Source: an uncultured Olsenella sp.
GTDB lineage: Bacteria; Actinomycetota; Coriobacteriia; Coriobacteriales; Atopobiaceae
Direction of reading: 5' to 3'
Assembly (NCBI GenBank): GCA_900548775.1
Contig: URLM01000015.1
Coordinates: 1-35,786 of the forward strand
Length of the DNA stretch: 35,786 nt
The notes under the pieces were generated by a model, which ran no database searches, was not told the DNA's origin, and saw nothing but the letters and a program-made list of their open reading frames with translations. Position 1 is the stretch's first letter; each line of letters opens with the position of its first letter. The translations under genes were made by a program, and so were the position numbers. This document shows positions 1 through 7,200 of the stretch, piece by piece.

Positions 1-7
1 GGTTTCT

Positions 8-84
8 TGGTAGCCCGTAGCAGATTCGAACTGCTGATCTCCGCCTTGAGAGGGCGGCGTCCTAGGCCGCTAGACGAACGGGCC
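8..84 (-). tRNA. tRNA-Glu (anticodon CTC)
   Basis: Read on the minus strand, a complete cloverleaf is visible. The acceptor arm is GGCCCGT pairing with ACGGGCT (one G-U pair), followed by discriminator A and an encoded CCA end. The anticodon stem CCGCC/GGCGG closes a loop CTCTCAA whose central triplet is CTC, which reads the Glu codon GAG. The T arm carries the usual TTCGAAT loop. It lies 20 bases downstream of tRNA-Gln on the same strand and is probably cotranscribed with it. Confidence 0.96.
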
Positions 85-104
85 ATATTCGGTTGTTAGG
101 ACAG

Positions 105-178
105 TGGCTGGGATGGAGAGAATCGAACTCCCGTTGACGGAACCAGAATCCGCTGTCCTACCGCTAGACGACATCCCA
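105..178 (-). tRNA. tRNA-Gln (anticodon CTG)
   Basis: On the minus strand the acceptor TGGGATG pairs with CATCCCA and is followed by G and an encoded CCA. Starting a tRNA with U is typical of bacterial tRNA-Gln. The anticodon loop TTCTGGT gives anticodon CTG, reading CAG. The T loop is TTCGATT. It is the first gene of a two-tRNA unit with tRNA-Glu. Confidence 0.95.
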
Positions 179-211
179 ATTAATGTCTGTCCTGTCTCAA
201 CGCGAGAAGAT

Positions 212-240
212 ACTTTACGGCATGCCACGCATCATTGCAA
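212..240 (-). promoter_or_regulatory. Probable promoter of the tRNA-Gln/tRNA-Glu pair
   Basis: On the minus strand, TTGCAA (240-235) and TAAAGT (217-212) are separated by 17 bp. This is a fair sigma-70 promoter, about 35 bases upstream of tRNA-Gln. No other element in the 137-bp gap between cca and the tRNAs looks stronger. The assignment is inference from spacing and consensus. Confidence 0.45.
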
Positions 241-315
241 GCGTCATTTCAAACTATTTTTCGAGACAGTCGAACTTTTATGGTGACACCCATATCTACC
301 TGCAAAGACGCAATA

Positions 316-1713
316 CTAGTCCTTCCCGCACAGCCTTGCGAGCAGGGCATCCCGGCTATTCTCGACCCTCCCGTAGATCACATCATCGAGAAGCGCCGAG
401 AGGGCCTCTCCCACCTTGGGCCCAGGTGCAATCCCCAGTGCACGAATGACGTCTCCCCCACCAACGGCAAGGTCGCGCACGCGATACACCGTCCCCCGCG
501 ACAGCTCGGCAGAGAGCGCGCGCTCGAACGCGTCCAGCTCAACCGCGCGCTGTGCGCAGGCTCTCGTCTTTGCAACGGCATCGCCGCGCTGAAGGTCCAG
601 AAGCTGGTACGCCAAGGCCGGAGCCTCGCCCGGACGCGCCTGGTCGAGCCTTCTCAGCAGCCGACGCACGCCAGCTGGGGTCGCCGAGAGGTGTCGGTCA
701 TGGTACTTGACGAGCGTCGCGGCCCTGCCAGCCACCTCGTGCGGCAGCGCAAGCCCCAGGATGGTGTCCCGGCAGATGACCGAGCCCGCACGCTGGTGGT
801 CGCGAAAGTGCCCCCGGCCGTTCTCGTCGACGGACGCACACACGGGCTTTCCCGCATCATGGAGCAGCGCCGCCCACCGCAGCTCCTGCGAGGGGATGCC
901 CCCGGCAAACGCCTCGACGCCAGAGCACACCCTTGCCGTGTGCTCCAGGAGGTCGTAGGCATGGTAGGAGCTCCTCTGGTTCATGCCCCGCATGGGGATG
1001 AGGGCTGGTACGGCGCGGGCGACCACGTCGAACTCGTTTCGAAGCGCCCAGGACACGCGCCCAGAGGAAACGATGCCATCCATCTCCTGGCCCACGCGCT
1101 CGCGCGCGATTCCGTCAAGCTCGGGGGCGCACGCAACGAGCGCCGCCTGCGTGCGCGGCTCCACGTCAAAGCCCAGCCTGCAGGCAAAGCGCACAGCCCT
1201 GAGAACCCGGAGCGCATCCTCCTCAAAGCGCCGGTAGGGGTCGCCCACCGCGCGAATCATGCCAGATGACAGGTCTTCTCGCCCACCGAAGAGGTCAAGG
1301 AGGCCGCGCTCCGGATGGTATGCCATGGCGTTGACGGTGAAATCGCGACGGGCAAGGTCTTCTCGCACGTCTCGAATAAAGCGCACCTCATCGGGATGAC
1401 GACGGTCGGAGTAGGGCCCCTCGACGCGATAGGTGGTCACCTCGACAGGCTGGCCCTCGACCACCGCGGTCACGGTGCCGTGGGCGATGCCCGTCTTGTG
1501 CACCTCGATTCCGGAGTCGGCAAGCACGCGCTCCGTCTCCTGCCAGGTTGCGGAGGTCGTCACGTCTACGTCGTGCATGGGCGCGCCAAGAAGCGCATCG
1601 CGCACCCAGCCGCCAACGACCCACGCCTCGAAGCCCGCCGCCTCGAGCGTCCGCAGGACGCGCAGGCCATAGCCCGGCACAGGGTATGCTGGCACGTCTC
1701 GCACCACCGGCAT
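316..1713 (-). CDS. cca: CCA tRNA nucleotidyltransferase (HD-domain polymerase)
   Basis: Adds or repairs the 3' CCA end of tRNAs in the cytoplasm from CTP and ATP. The 465-residue protein has the class II nucleotidyltransferase head: GGWVRDALLG with the GG pair at 34-35, the metal-binding DVD at 48-50, and RRDFTVNAM at 122-130. Then come the neck RFEEDALRVLRAVRFA (162-177) and a C-terminal HD domain with HTARV and LLHDAGK (HD at 285-286). The reading frame is open upstream, but I chose the ATG at 1713 because GGGAGG lies six bases before it; the ATG at 1719 abuts that site and the one at 1749 has none. The two tRNA genes downstream already encode CCA, so its role here may be mostly repair, which is inference. 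Confidence 0.93.
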   Translation of the reverse strand: MPVVRDVPAYPVPGYGLRVLRTLEAAGFEAWVVGGWVRDALLGAPMHDVDVTTSATWQETERVLADSGIEVHKTGIAHGTVTAVVEGQPVEVTTYRVEGPYSDRRHPDEVRFIRDVREDLARRDFTVNAMAYHPERGLLDLFGGREDLSSGMIRAVGDPYRRFEEDALRVLRAVRFACRLGFDVEPRTQAALVACAPELDGIARERVGQEMDGIVSSGRVSWALRNEFDVVARAVPALIPMRGMNQRSSYHAYDLLEHTARVCSGVEAFAGGIPSQELRWAALLHDAGKPVCASVDENGRGHFRDHQRAGSVICRDTILGLALPHEVAGRAATLVKYHDRHLSATPAGVRRLLRRLDQARPGEAPALAYQLLDLQRGDAVAKTRACAQRAVELDAFERALSAELSRGTVYRVRDLAVGGGDVIRALGIAPGPKVGEALSALLDDVIYGRVENSRDALLARLCGKD

Positions 1714-1801
1714 GCGCATCCTCCCTGCTATAGGCACTGTCCTTCTCATGCACCGAAGTATAGCGCGCTCGCAAAGGAGGGCATTGACTGCGTGGGACCT
1801 A

Positions 1802-1890
1802 AACCTCACACGTGTTGTTTCAATCTTTATTATCGGTCGTGCCCAACTGGGGTTTCTTTGCCATTTATAAGAAACAACACGTGTGAGGTT
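1802..1890. repeat. Perfect 20-bp inverted repeat with 49-bp spacer
   Basis: The left arm AACCTCACACGTGTTGTTTC (1802-1821) is exactly mirrored at 1871-1890, with an AT-richer 49-bp spacer between. Each arm contains the palindromic core CACGTG. No ORF spans it. It could be a paired operator, a cruciform or hairpin, or a minimal MITE-like relic; the sequence alone does not decide. Confidence 0.85.
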
Positions 1891-1978
1891 ATGGAGCAGA
1901 GCGACGCACGGAGCAGAGCGACGCACGCACACCTGACAAAACGCGGCGAGAAAAGCTCCACAACGCGGGGGCGCCCGT

Positions 1979-2007
1979 TTTGGGCCCACGCACCCGCGTG
2001 ATATGCT
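1979..2007 (+). promoter_or_regulatory. Probable promoter of the first aminopeptidase gene
   Basis: TTTGGG (1979-1984), a 17-bp spacer, and TATGCT (2002-2007) preceded by TG one base upstream, as in an extended -10 element. The start of translation is about 45 bases downstream. The -35 match is weak, so this is a tentative call. Confidence 0.4.
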
Positions 2008-2052
2008 TCGGAGCGGAATATATGACACGAACGATCGCTATTGGAGGGTCAC

Positions 2053-3402
2053 ATGGACGAGCTTAAAAGCGTCACCGCCGACGACCTCGCGGCCTCGCAC
2101 GAGAACTTCTCGGCCGAGCGCGCGAACGTCGTCGCAAAGAACGCCGTCACCGCAAGCGGCATCCGCGCCGCCGCGCGCCGCCCCGAGGGCGTTGCCGCAA
2201 ACGCGCTGGGCTTCGACATCGAGGTCACGCAGGGCGAGAGGTGCAACCAGGAGCGCTCCGGCCGCTGCTGGATGTTCGCAAGCCTCAACACCATGCGCTA
2301 CCGCGTCATCAAGAAGTACAACCTCAAGACCTTCGAGCTCTCGCAGGCCTATCCCCTCTTCTGGGACAAGCTCGAGAAGAGCAACTGGTTCCTCGAGAAC
2401 ATCCTCGACACCCTTGACGAGCCGCTCGACGGGCGCCTGGTCTCGTTCCTGCTCACCGACCCCATCGGCGACGGCGGGCAGTGGGACATGTTCCGCAGCC
2501 TCGTGAAGAAGTACGGCGTTGTGCCCAAGGAGGCCATGCCCGAGACCGCCTGCTCGAGGAACACCGGCGACATGGACCGCTACCTCACGCGCTACCTGCG
2601 CGGTGCCGCCAAGCGCCTGCGCCAGAGCCACGAGGCGGGCGTGGAGACAGACGACCTTCGCTCCATGAAGAAGGAAATGATGGACGAGGTCTACCACCTG
2701 CTGGCGACCTGCCTGGGCGAGCCGCCCGCGAGCTTCCCCGTGCGCCTTCGCGACAAGGACGACAAGCTCGTGCTAGCCGGCACCTTCACGCCAAAGGAGT
2801 TCTTCTCGACCGCGGTCGACATGGACGTGGACGCCTACGTCTCGCTCATCAGCGCTCCCACGGCCGACAAGCCCTTTGGCCACACGTATACCGTGAGCAG
2901 GCTCGGAAACGTCTGGGAGGACCACGGCGTGCGCTACCTCAACCTCCCGCCCGCAGAGCTCAAGCGCGTGGCGATCGCCCAGCTCAAGGACAACCTGCCC
3001 GTGTGGTTTGGCTGCGACGTCATCCAGAGCTACCTGCGCGACGAGGGCATGATGGACACTGCGGCGCTCGACGTGGACGCGCTCTTTGGCTTCCCCGTGG
3101 AGGGCAACATGGACAAGGCCGAGCGCCTGGACTACGGCGAGAGCCTCATGACCCACGCCATGGTGCTCGAGGGCGTGCGCCTGGACGCAGACGGCAAGCC
3201 CGAGATGTGGAAGGTCGAGAACTCCTGGGGCAAGGACCACGGCCGAGACGGCTTTGACACGCTCTCCGACGCGTGGTTCGACGAGTACGTCTACCAGGTC
3301 GTGGTTGACAAGAAGTACCTCACCGAGGAGGAGCGCCACACCTACGAGACCGAGGAGCCCAAGGTGCTTGCCCCCTGGGACCCCATGGGTTCGCTGGCCT
3401 AA
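2053..3402 (+). CDS. pepC: C1-family aminopeptidase (bleomycin hydrolase/PepC type)
   Basis: Cytosolic cysteine aminopeptidase that trims N-terminal residues from peptides; in the family it forms a hexameric cage with internal active sites. The 449 residues carry the papain-fold catalytic triad of the bleomycin hydrolase group: Cys72 in SGRCWMFA (with the preceding Gln67), His368 in MTHAMVLEG, and Asn390 in VENSWG. No signal peptide is present. The start is the ATG at 2053 with GGAGGG just upstream; an in-frame TTG at 2041 lies inside that ribosome binding site and is less likely. The neighbouring gene is a clear paralogue in the same orientation, 54 bp downstream. Confidence 0.92.
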   Translation: MDELKSVTADDLAASHENFSAERANVVAKNAVTASGIRAAARRPEGVAANALGFDIEVTQGERCNQERSGRCWMFASLNTMRYRVIKKYNLKTFELSQAYPLFWDKLEKSNWFLENILDTLDEPLDGRLVSFLLTDPIGDGGQWDMFRSLVKKYGVVPKEAMPETACSRNTGDMDRYLTRYLRGAAKRLRQSHEAGVETDDLRSMKKEMMDEVYHLLATCLGEPPASFPVRLRDKDDKLVLAGTFTPKEFFSTAVDMDVDAYVSLISAPTADKPFGHTYTVSRLGNVWEDHGVRYLNLPPAELKRVAIAQLKDNLPVWFGCDVIQSYLRDEGMMDTAALDVDALFGFPVEGNMDKAERLDYGESLMTHAMVLEGVRLDADGKPEMWKVENSWGKDHGRDGFDTLSDAWFDEYVYQVVVDKKYLTEEERHTYETEEPKVLAPWDPMGSLA

Positions 3403-3411
3403 CAACAAGAG

Positions 3412-3441
3412 TGGGACAAAGGGGACAGCCCCTTTGTCCCA
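3412..3441. repeat. REP-like hairpin between the two aminopeptidase genes
   Basis: A perfect 13-bp stem (TGGGACAAAGGGG at 3412-3424 against 3429-3441) closes a four-base loop. There is no T-run, so a classical terminator is unlikely. The motif resembles GGGACAAAGGGGAC-type palindromes that I recall as dispersed intergenic repeats in gut Firmicutes and Actinobacteria; that link is from memory. It sits 16 bp before the next start codon and could modulate its translation. Confidence 0.7.
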
Positions 3442-3456
3442 TCGGGAAGGAATGAT

Positions 3457-4935
3457 ATGGGAAGCATTGACACAGGTTGGGCGCGCGAGCAGGGGACGGC
3501 CTTTGGTGCCGAGCGCGCAAACCGCGTGGCGAGAAACGCCGTAACCTCCATGAACGTGATGGCTGCCGCACGCGACTACACGCGCATGCGCACCTACCAC
3601 GACACCTACGGCGTCTCCATCAAGCGCACGGGTGACGTCACCAACCAGCGCCAGAGCGGTCGCTGCTGGATGTTCTCGGCCTTCAACGTGGCACGCGCCG
3701 CCACGATGGACCTGCTCGACGTGGACTCCTTCGAGTTCTCGCAGGCGTTTGGCATGTTCTACGACAAGCTCGAGAAGGCCAACGCCATGCTCGACCATGT
3801 GATTGCGCTGGTCGACCGCCCGGATAACGACCGCGAGCTCGACCACGTGCTCGAGTGGGGCATGAGCGACGGCGGCTACTACTTCGAGGCCATGGACCTC
3901 ATCGCCAAGTGGGGCCTGGTGCCCAAGGACGTGATGCCCGAGACCGCCTGCTCCAAGAGCTCCTCCGAGATGGACGCCCAGCTCGACCGCCTGCTGCGCC
4001 GTGCCGCAGCGGACATCCGTCGCGCACACCGCGCGGGCGCCGGTGCCGAGGAGCTTGCGGCAAAGAAGGACGCCTGCATGGCCGACGTCTACCGCATGCT
4101 CTCCGTCTGCCTGGGCGAGCCGCCCGCGACCTTCGACTTGGAGGTCAAGGTTGGCAAGAAGGCCAAGGTCGACGCTGCTAAGCTCACGCCGATCCTGCCC
4201 GAGGACGCCCCAGAGAAGGACGGTGTCGCAGACGGCAAGGACGCTGCGGGCGAGAAGGACGCCGACAAGGACGCCCGCATGCTGCTCCGCGACGCCGACA
4301 TCACCCCACGCGAGTTTGCCGAGCGCTACGTTCCCTTCGACCCCAACGACTACGTGCAGCTGGTCTGCATGCCCGGCGCTTCTCGCCCCTGGAAGACGGC
4401 ATGGCATGTCCTGCTAGAGGAGCCCATGGTGGGTGGCACCCCCAACCGCTTCCTCAACATGCCGCAGGAGGTGCTGGAACAGGCCGCCATCGCCAGCCTC
4501 AAGGCCGGCGTGCCCGTGGGCATGGACGCCGACGTCATGCAGGAGTTCCCGCGCCACATCGAGGACTTCCCCGGCGTGCTGGCAACCGACGGCCTCGACC
4601 TCGAGGGGCTCTTTGGCGTTGGTCTCAAGATGAGCCGCGAGGACATGCTCGACGTGCGCGAGACCTCCCTCACCCACGCCATGACCTTCCAGGGCGTCGA
4701 GCTGGACGATGCCGGCGAGCCGGTGGCCTGGCGCGTCGAGAACAGCTGGGGCAAGGACTCCTGCAAGGACGGCTACCTCTACATGAGCGCCGACTGGTTC
4801 CGCACCTACGGCGGCGCCGTGACGGTCATGCGCAAGTTCGTGCCCGAGGACGTGCTCGAGCTTTGGGACAAGGCCGAGGCAGTCGACGTGGAGCCTTGGG
4901 ACGGCGTGGCGACGGCACTCGGCGTAAGGTCGTAG
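3457..4935 (+). CDS. C1-family aminopeptidase, second paralogue with charged insertion
   Basis: A second bleomycin-hydrolase-type cysteine aminopeptidase, 492 residues. The triad is intact: Cys70 in QSGRCWMF, His407 in LTHAMTFQG, and Asn429 in VENSWG. Compared with the gene upstream it carries an extra stretch of about 45 residues around 225-285 that is very rich in Lys, Asp, Glu and Ala. This looks like a surface loop inserted before the shared TPREF/TPKEF motif. AAGGAA precedes the ATG. The pair probably arose by tandem duplication, and the divergence suggests different peptide preference rather than simple dosage. Known C1 aminopeptidases are cytosolic; no export signal is visible here. 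Confidence 0.9.
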   Translation: MGSIDTGWAREQGTAFGAERANRVARNAVTSMNVMAAARDYTRMRTYHDTYGVSIKRTGDVTNQRQSGRCWMFSAFNVARAATMDLLDVDSFEFSQAFGMFYDKLEKANAMLDHVIALVDRPDNDRELDHVLEWGMSDGGYYFEAMDLIAKWGLVPKDVMPETACSKSSSEMDAQLDRLLRRAAADIRRAHRAGAGAEELAAKKDACMADVYRMLSVCLGEPPATFDLEVKVGKKAKVDAAKLTPILPEDAPEKDGVADGKDAAGEKDADKDARMLLRDADITPREFAERYVPFDPNDYVQLVCMPGASRPWKTAWHVLLEEPMVGGTPNRFLNMPQEVLEQAAIASLKAGVPVGMDADVMQEFPRHIEDFPGVLATDGLDLEGLFGVGLKMSREDMLDVRETSLTHAMTFQGVELDDAGEPVAWRVENSWGKDSCKDGYLYMSADWFRTYGGAVTVMRKFVPEDVLELWDKAEAVDVEPWDGVATALGVRS

Positions 4936-4998
4936 AGCAGGCCATAGGCTCACTTGGCCACCAGTTCCGAGCGGACCGTTGGAGTATATGGAGGAGAA

Positions 4999-5625
4999 AT
5001 GGCTACATCGCAGAACACCCCCGTTCAAAACGTTGTCTTTGACATGGGCGGCGTGCTTCTCGACTTCAACGGCTCGCTGTTCTCGCACGTCTTTACCACA
5101 AGCGAGGAGGACGCCGCAGCCCTCAACGCGGCGCTCTTCTCGTCTTCAGCGTGGCCGCTGCTTGACGCCGGTGCCATCAGCGAGGAGACCATCGAGCGCA
5201 TGGCCCAGGCGCACCTGCCCGAGAGGCTTTGGCCCAACCTCCACGAGTGCATGGTCCACTGGCACGAGCACCAGCCCGTGTTTCCCGAGACCAATGCCAT
5301 CGTCGAGCGGCTGCACGCCGCAGGCTACAGCTGTTATGTGCTCTCGAACGCAGGCACGCGCTTCTGGAGACAGAAGGACCGCATTCCCTCCTTTCCGCTC
5401 ATGGATGGGTGGGTTGTCTCGGCATTCGAGCGCGTCATGAAGCCAGATCCGGCAATCTATATGGTGCTCTGCGACCGGTACGATCTCGACCCTGCAACAT
5501 GCCTCTTTGTGGATGACAACCCCGACAACGTTGCAGGAGCAAGGGTCGCCGGCATGCAGGCTCACCAGTTCACGAGCGCTCGGGAACTGGAGGACCATCT
5601 CAAGAGCCTTGGCCTCAAGTTCTGA
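4999..5625 (+). CDS. HAD-superfamily phosphatase (YihX-like)
   Basis: A small phosphatase of the haloacid dehalogenase superfamily, 208 residues. Visible motifs are motif I FDMGGVLLDF with nucleophile Asp15, motif II LSNAG with Ser116, motif III Lys148 in MKPDP, and motif IV FVDDNPDN with Asp172/Asp173. Motif I has Gly where the canonical DxD has its second Asp. The same is seen in the YihX/epoxide-hydrolase N-domain group, whose studied members dephosphorylate sugar phosphates such as glucose 1-phosphate. The substrate here cannot be read from sequence. The ATG at 4999 is chosen because GGAGGA lies just upstream; an earlier in-frame ATG at 4954 has no such site. It follows the peptidase pair at 63 bp and may be cotranscribed. 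Confidence 0.85.
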   Translation: MATSQNTPVQNVVFDMGGVLLDFNGSLFSHVFTTSEEDAAALNAALFSSSAWPLLDAGAISEETIERMAQAHLPERLWPNLHECMVHWHEHQPVFPETNAIVERLHAAGYSCYVLSNAGTRFWRQKDRIPSFPLMDGWVVSAFERVMKPDPAIYMVLCDRYDLDPATCLFVDDNPDNVAGARVAGMQAHQFTSARELEDHLKSLGLKF

Positions 5626-5722
5626 GTCCAATAATCCAATAAGGCAGTCCACCGCACTCAATCGATTCAGCGGCGCCTCTGGTCACTTGGCCGGGGGCGC
5701 TTCTCTCTGATGGCCATTTCTA

Positions 5723-6139
5723 CTACTCCCCCACTTTCTCTAGGTACTCCGCGCAGGTCATCGCCGGGACTCTTGACCCTGCGAAAGCCCTGATGTCGCG
5801 GGAGAGAATCACGTCGACACCATTGAGCTCAGCACACGCACGGATCAGCCCATCCTCGAAATCGGGCTCACCGGAACGTAGGGCAAGGTCGCACTCCTCT
5901 GCGCCAAAGGGAGCGACAACCAAAAGGCCCGCGAGAAGATCAATGCAACGGCGTGCGATACTCTCACCATATGCTTTCCCCAACACGTAATAGGCATCCT
6001 TGAGAGACATCGGCGTCACCAGACCCATGTCTCCCCCACCGTTACAGCGCTCAACGACAAGCGCCGCCTCACGCGATTGCGGGCGCCTCTCGTCCACCAG
6101 GTCGAGAAGCACATTGGTATCGAAGAGCAGCCTACTCAT
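5723..6139 (-). CDS. PIN-domain toxin (VapC-like ribonuclease)
   Basis: A probable toxin of a type II toxin-antitoxin pair; PIN toxins are Mg-dependent RNases that cut tRNA, rRNA or mRNA. The 138-residue protein opens with LLFDTNVLLDL, giving the first acidic residue (Asp7). Further PIN acidic positions are likely in SLKDAYYVL, PDFEDGL and DVILSRD. The ATG at 6139 lies inside the end of the antitoxin gene, giving an 8-base overlap (ATGAGTAG) that suggests translational coupling. A TTG four codons earlier is possible but less likely. Toxin-second order fits VapBC-type operons. The exact VapC subfamily and RNA target are not visible. Confidence 0.83.
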   Translation of the reverse strand: MSRLLFDTNVLLDLVDERRPQSREAALVVERCNGGGDMGLVTPMSLKDAYYVLGKAYGESIARRCIDLLAGLLVVAPFGAEECDLALRSGEPDFEDGLIRACAELNGVDVILSRDIRAFAGSRVPAMTCAEYLEKVGE

Positions 6140-6416
6140 ATCTGCTCGCAACCATATCCTTAGCTTGGGAGTCCGTGAGATTGTCTAGCCAGTCCACCTT
6201 AGGCAAAGACGCCCTCAGCTCCATGAGCTCGCGAAGCTTTGTGGATGCCTCGTCGTGAACTTTGACCCCATCTGCAGGAATCTTGCCGGTCTCAGCGATT
6301 GCTTCCCACGTACGGCGAATCACCTCCCCTGGAGCGACGCCCTCACGCGCCAGGATTCGTTCCACCTGACGAGCGGTAAGGACGTCGATCCGTCCTGAGA
6401 CAACAGTAGTGGCCAT
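6132..6416 (-). CDS. Antitoxin of the PIN toxin module (RelB/DinJ-like)
   Basis: 94 residues. The N-terminal half (VVSGRIDVLTARQVERILAREGVAPGEVIRRTWEAIAETGKIP) has the strand-helix-helix look of RelB/DinJ-type ribbon-helix-helix DNA-binding domains. The charged C-terminal part (DEASTKLRELMELRASLPKVDWLD) would wrap the toxin. It likely neutralises the PIN toxin and represses its own promoter. The start is the ATG at 6416, with AGGAGG five bases before it; that Shine-Dalgarno lies within the left arm of the 42-bp palindrome. Family assignment is by sequence impression only. Confidence 0.72.
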   Translation of the reverse strand: MATTVVSGRIDVLTARQVERILAREGVAPGEVIRRTWEAIAETGKIPADGVKVHDEASTKLRELMELRASLPKVDWLDNLTDSQAKDMVASRYE

Positions 6417-6417
6417 A

Positions 6418-6459
6418 TTTCCTCCTAAGCTGTATACGCGTATACAGCTTAGGAGGAAA
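6418..6459. promoter_or_regulatory. 42-bp perfect palindrome, probable operator of the PIN module
   Basis: The sequence from 6418 to 6459 is identical to its own reverse complement. The centre is TGTATACGCGTATACA (6431-6446). Both ends carry a Shine-Dalgarno: AGGAGG faces the antitoxin ATG at 6416 on the minus strand and an ATG at 6462 on the plus strand. The central part fits an autoregulatory antitoxin operator and supplies TATAC-type -10 sequences in both directions. Confidence 0.8.
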
Positions 6460-6543
6460 CGATGAACCTCGCGCTCCACAATTGGAACTCTTCGGAAACT
6501 GGTCGCGATTCCTCGGCAGGCGGGAGCAGGTGCCCCAGCGGCG

Positions 6544-7200
6544 CTAGAACTCGGCGAACCCCGGTTCGCCAACTCGGCAGATATCGTCACCGTTGGCGAA
6601 GTCAGTCACCGCAGCTACAAAGGCTTCCTCGTCCCCGGTGCGAAACGCGCAGGTAAGCTGCACGTCCTCGGCAAAGACGGAGTCTCGCACGAGCCCGCCA
6701 GCGTCGGCGACCATGCGCGTGATGCGGTCGTAGGCCGAGTACGGAATCTGTACCACCACTCGCGTCACGAGCGTCATCTCGACCACGCGGTCAGCCTTCT
6801 GGGCCGCCTCGACCGCTGCCTGCGTGGCGGCCGTGTAGGCGCGCACGAGCCCACCGGGGCCGAGAAGCGTGCCGCCAAAGTAGCGCGTCACCACGCAGCA
6901 GACGTCCTTGAGCCCGGCGCCATGGAGAACCTCGAGCGTGGGCATACCGGCGGTGCGGTTTGGCTCGCCGTCATCGGAGCACCGCTCGCGGCCATCCGCA
7001 AGAACCCACGCCGGCACGTTATGGCGTGCGTCATGGTGACGCGAGCGCACCTTCTCGATAAAGGCATTAGCCTCTGCCTCGCTAGACACATGTGTGAGCT
7101 GCGCGATGAAGCGACTTCGACGGTCCTCAAACTCACCCTGGACCTCGGTGCCGCCCTCGAGGGTAAGGTAGCCGGTCTGCGCTTGCGACAACTGCGTCAC
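6544..7200 (-). CDS. yigZ: YigZ/IMPACT family protein
   Basis: 218 residues of the conserved UPF0029/IMPACT family. Eukaryotic IMPACT regulates translation through GCN1/GCN2; the bacterial function is unresolved. The N-terminal domain shows the family signature: RSRFIAQLTHV, HNVPAWVL, SDDGEPNRTAGMPTLEVLHG and VVTRYFGGTLLGPGGLVRAYT. This is followed by an EF-G-IV-like C-terminal ferredoxin-type domain. The start codon is GTG at 7200, whose GTGA overlaps the stop of the upstream EIIA gene by four bases, so translation is probably coupled. The downstream end is 127 bp from the antitoxin promoter palindrome. Confidence 0.9.
   Translation of the reverse strand: MTQLSQAQTGYLTLEGGTEVQGEFEDRRSRFIAQLTHVSSEAEANAFIEKVRSRHHDARHNVPAWVLADGRERCSDDGEPNRTAGMPTLEVLHGAGLKDVCCVVTRYFGGTLLGPGGLVRAYTAATQAAVEAAQKADRVVEMTLVTRVVVQIPYSAYDRITRMVADAGGLVRDSVFAEDVQLTCAFRTGDEEAFVAAVTDFANGDDICRVGEPGFAEF

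Larger units (their letters stand above)
1714..2052. other. Divergent intergenic region with long inverted repeat and tandem repeat
   Basis: 339 bp between the divergent cca and aminopeptidase genes, with no convincing ORF. It holds a perfect 20-bp inverted repeat (1802-1821 and 1871-1890), a perfect 17-bp tandem duplication (1893-1909 and 1910-1926), a possible cca -10 box (TATACT, minus strand, 1762-1757) and the aminopeptidase promoter described separately. Confidence 0.7.

Noticed and set aside
235..1269. 344-codon open frame on the plus strand opposite cca
   Set aside because: cca is certain from its motifs; the reverse frame is a shadow.
2773..4407. 544-codon open frame on the minus strand opposite the aminopeptidases
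   Set aside because: Antisense to two genes with intact catalytic motifs; the product is low complexity.
5669..5706. Possible terminator after the HAD gene
   Set aside because: The AGCGGCGCC/GGGGGCGCT stem has mismatches and only a mixed pyrimidine tail.
6462..6656. 64-codon frame on the plus strand with a good Shine-Dalgarno
   Set aside because: Not called as a gene: it runs into the 3' end of yigZ on the other strand and has no protein-like pattern. The signal comes from the palindrome and is treated there.
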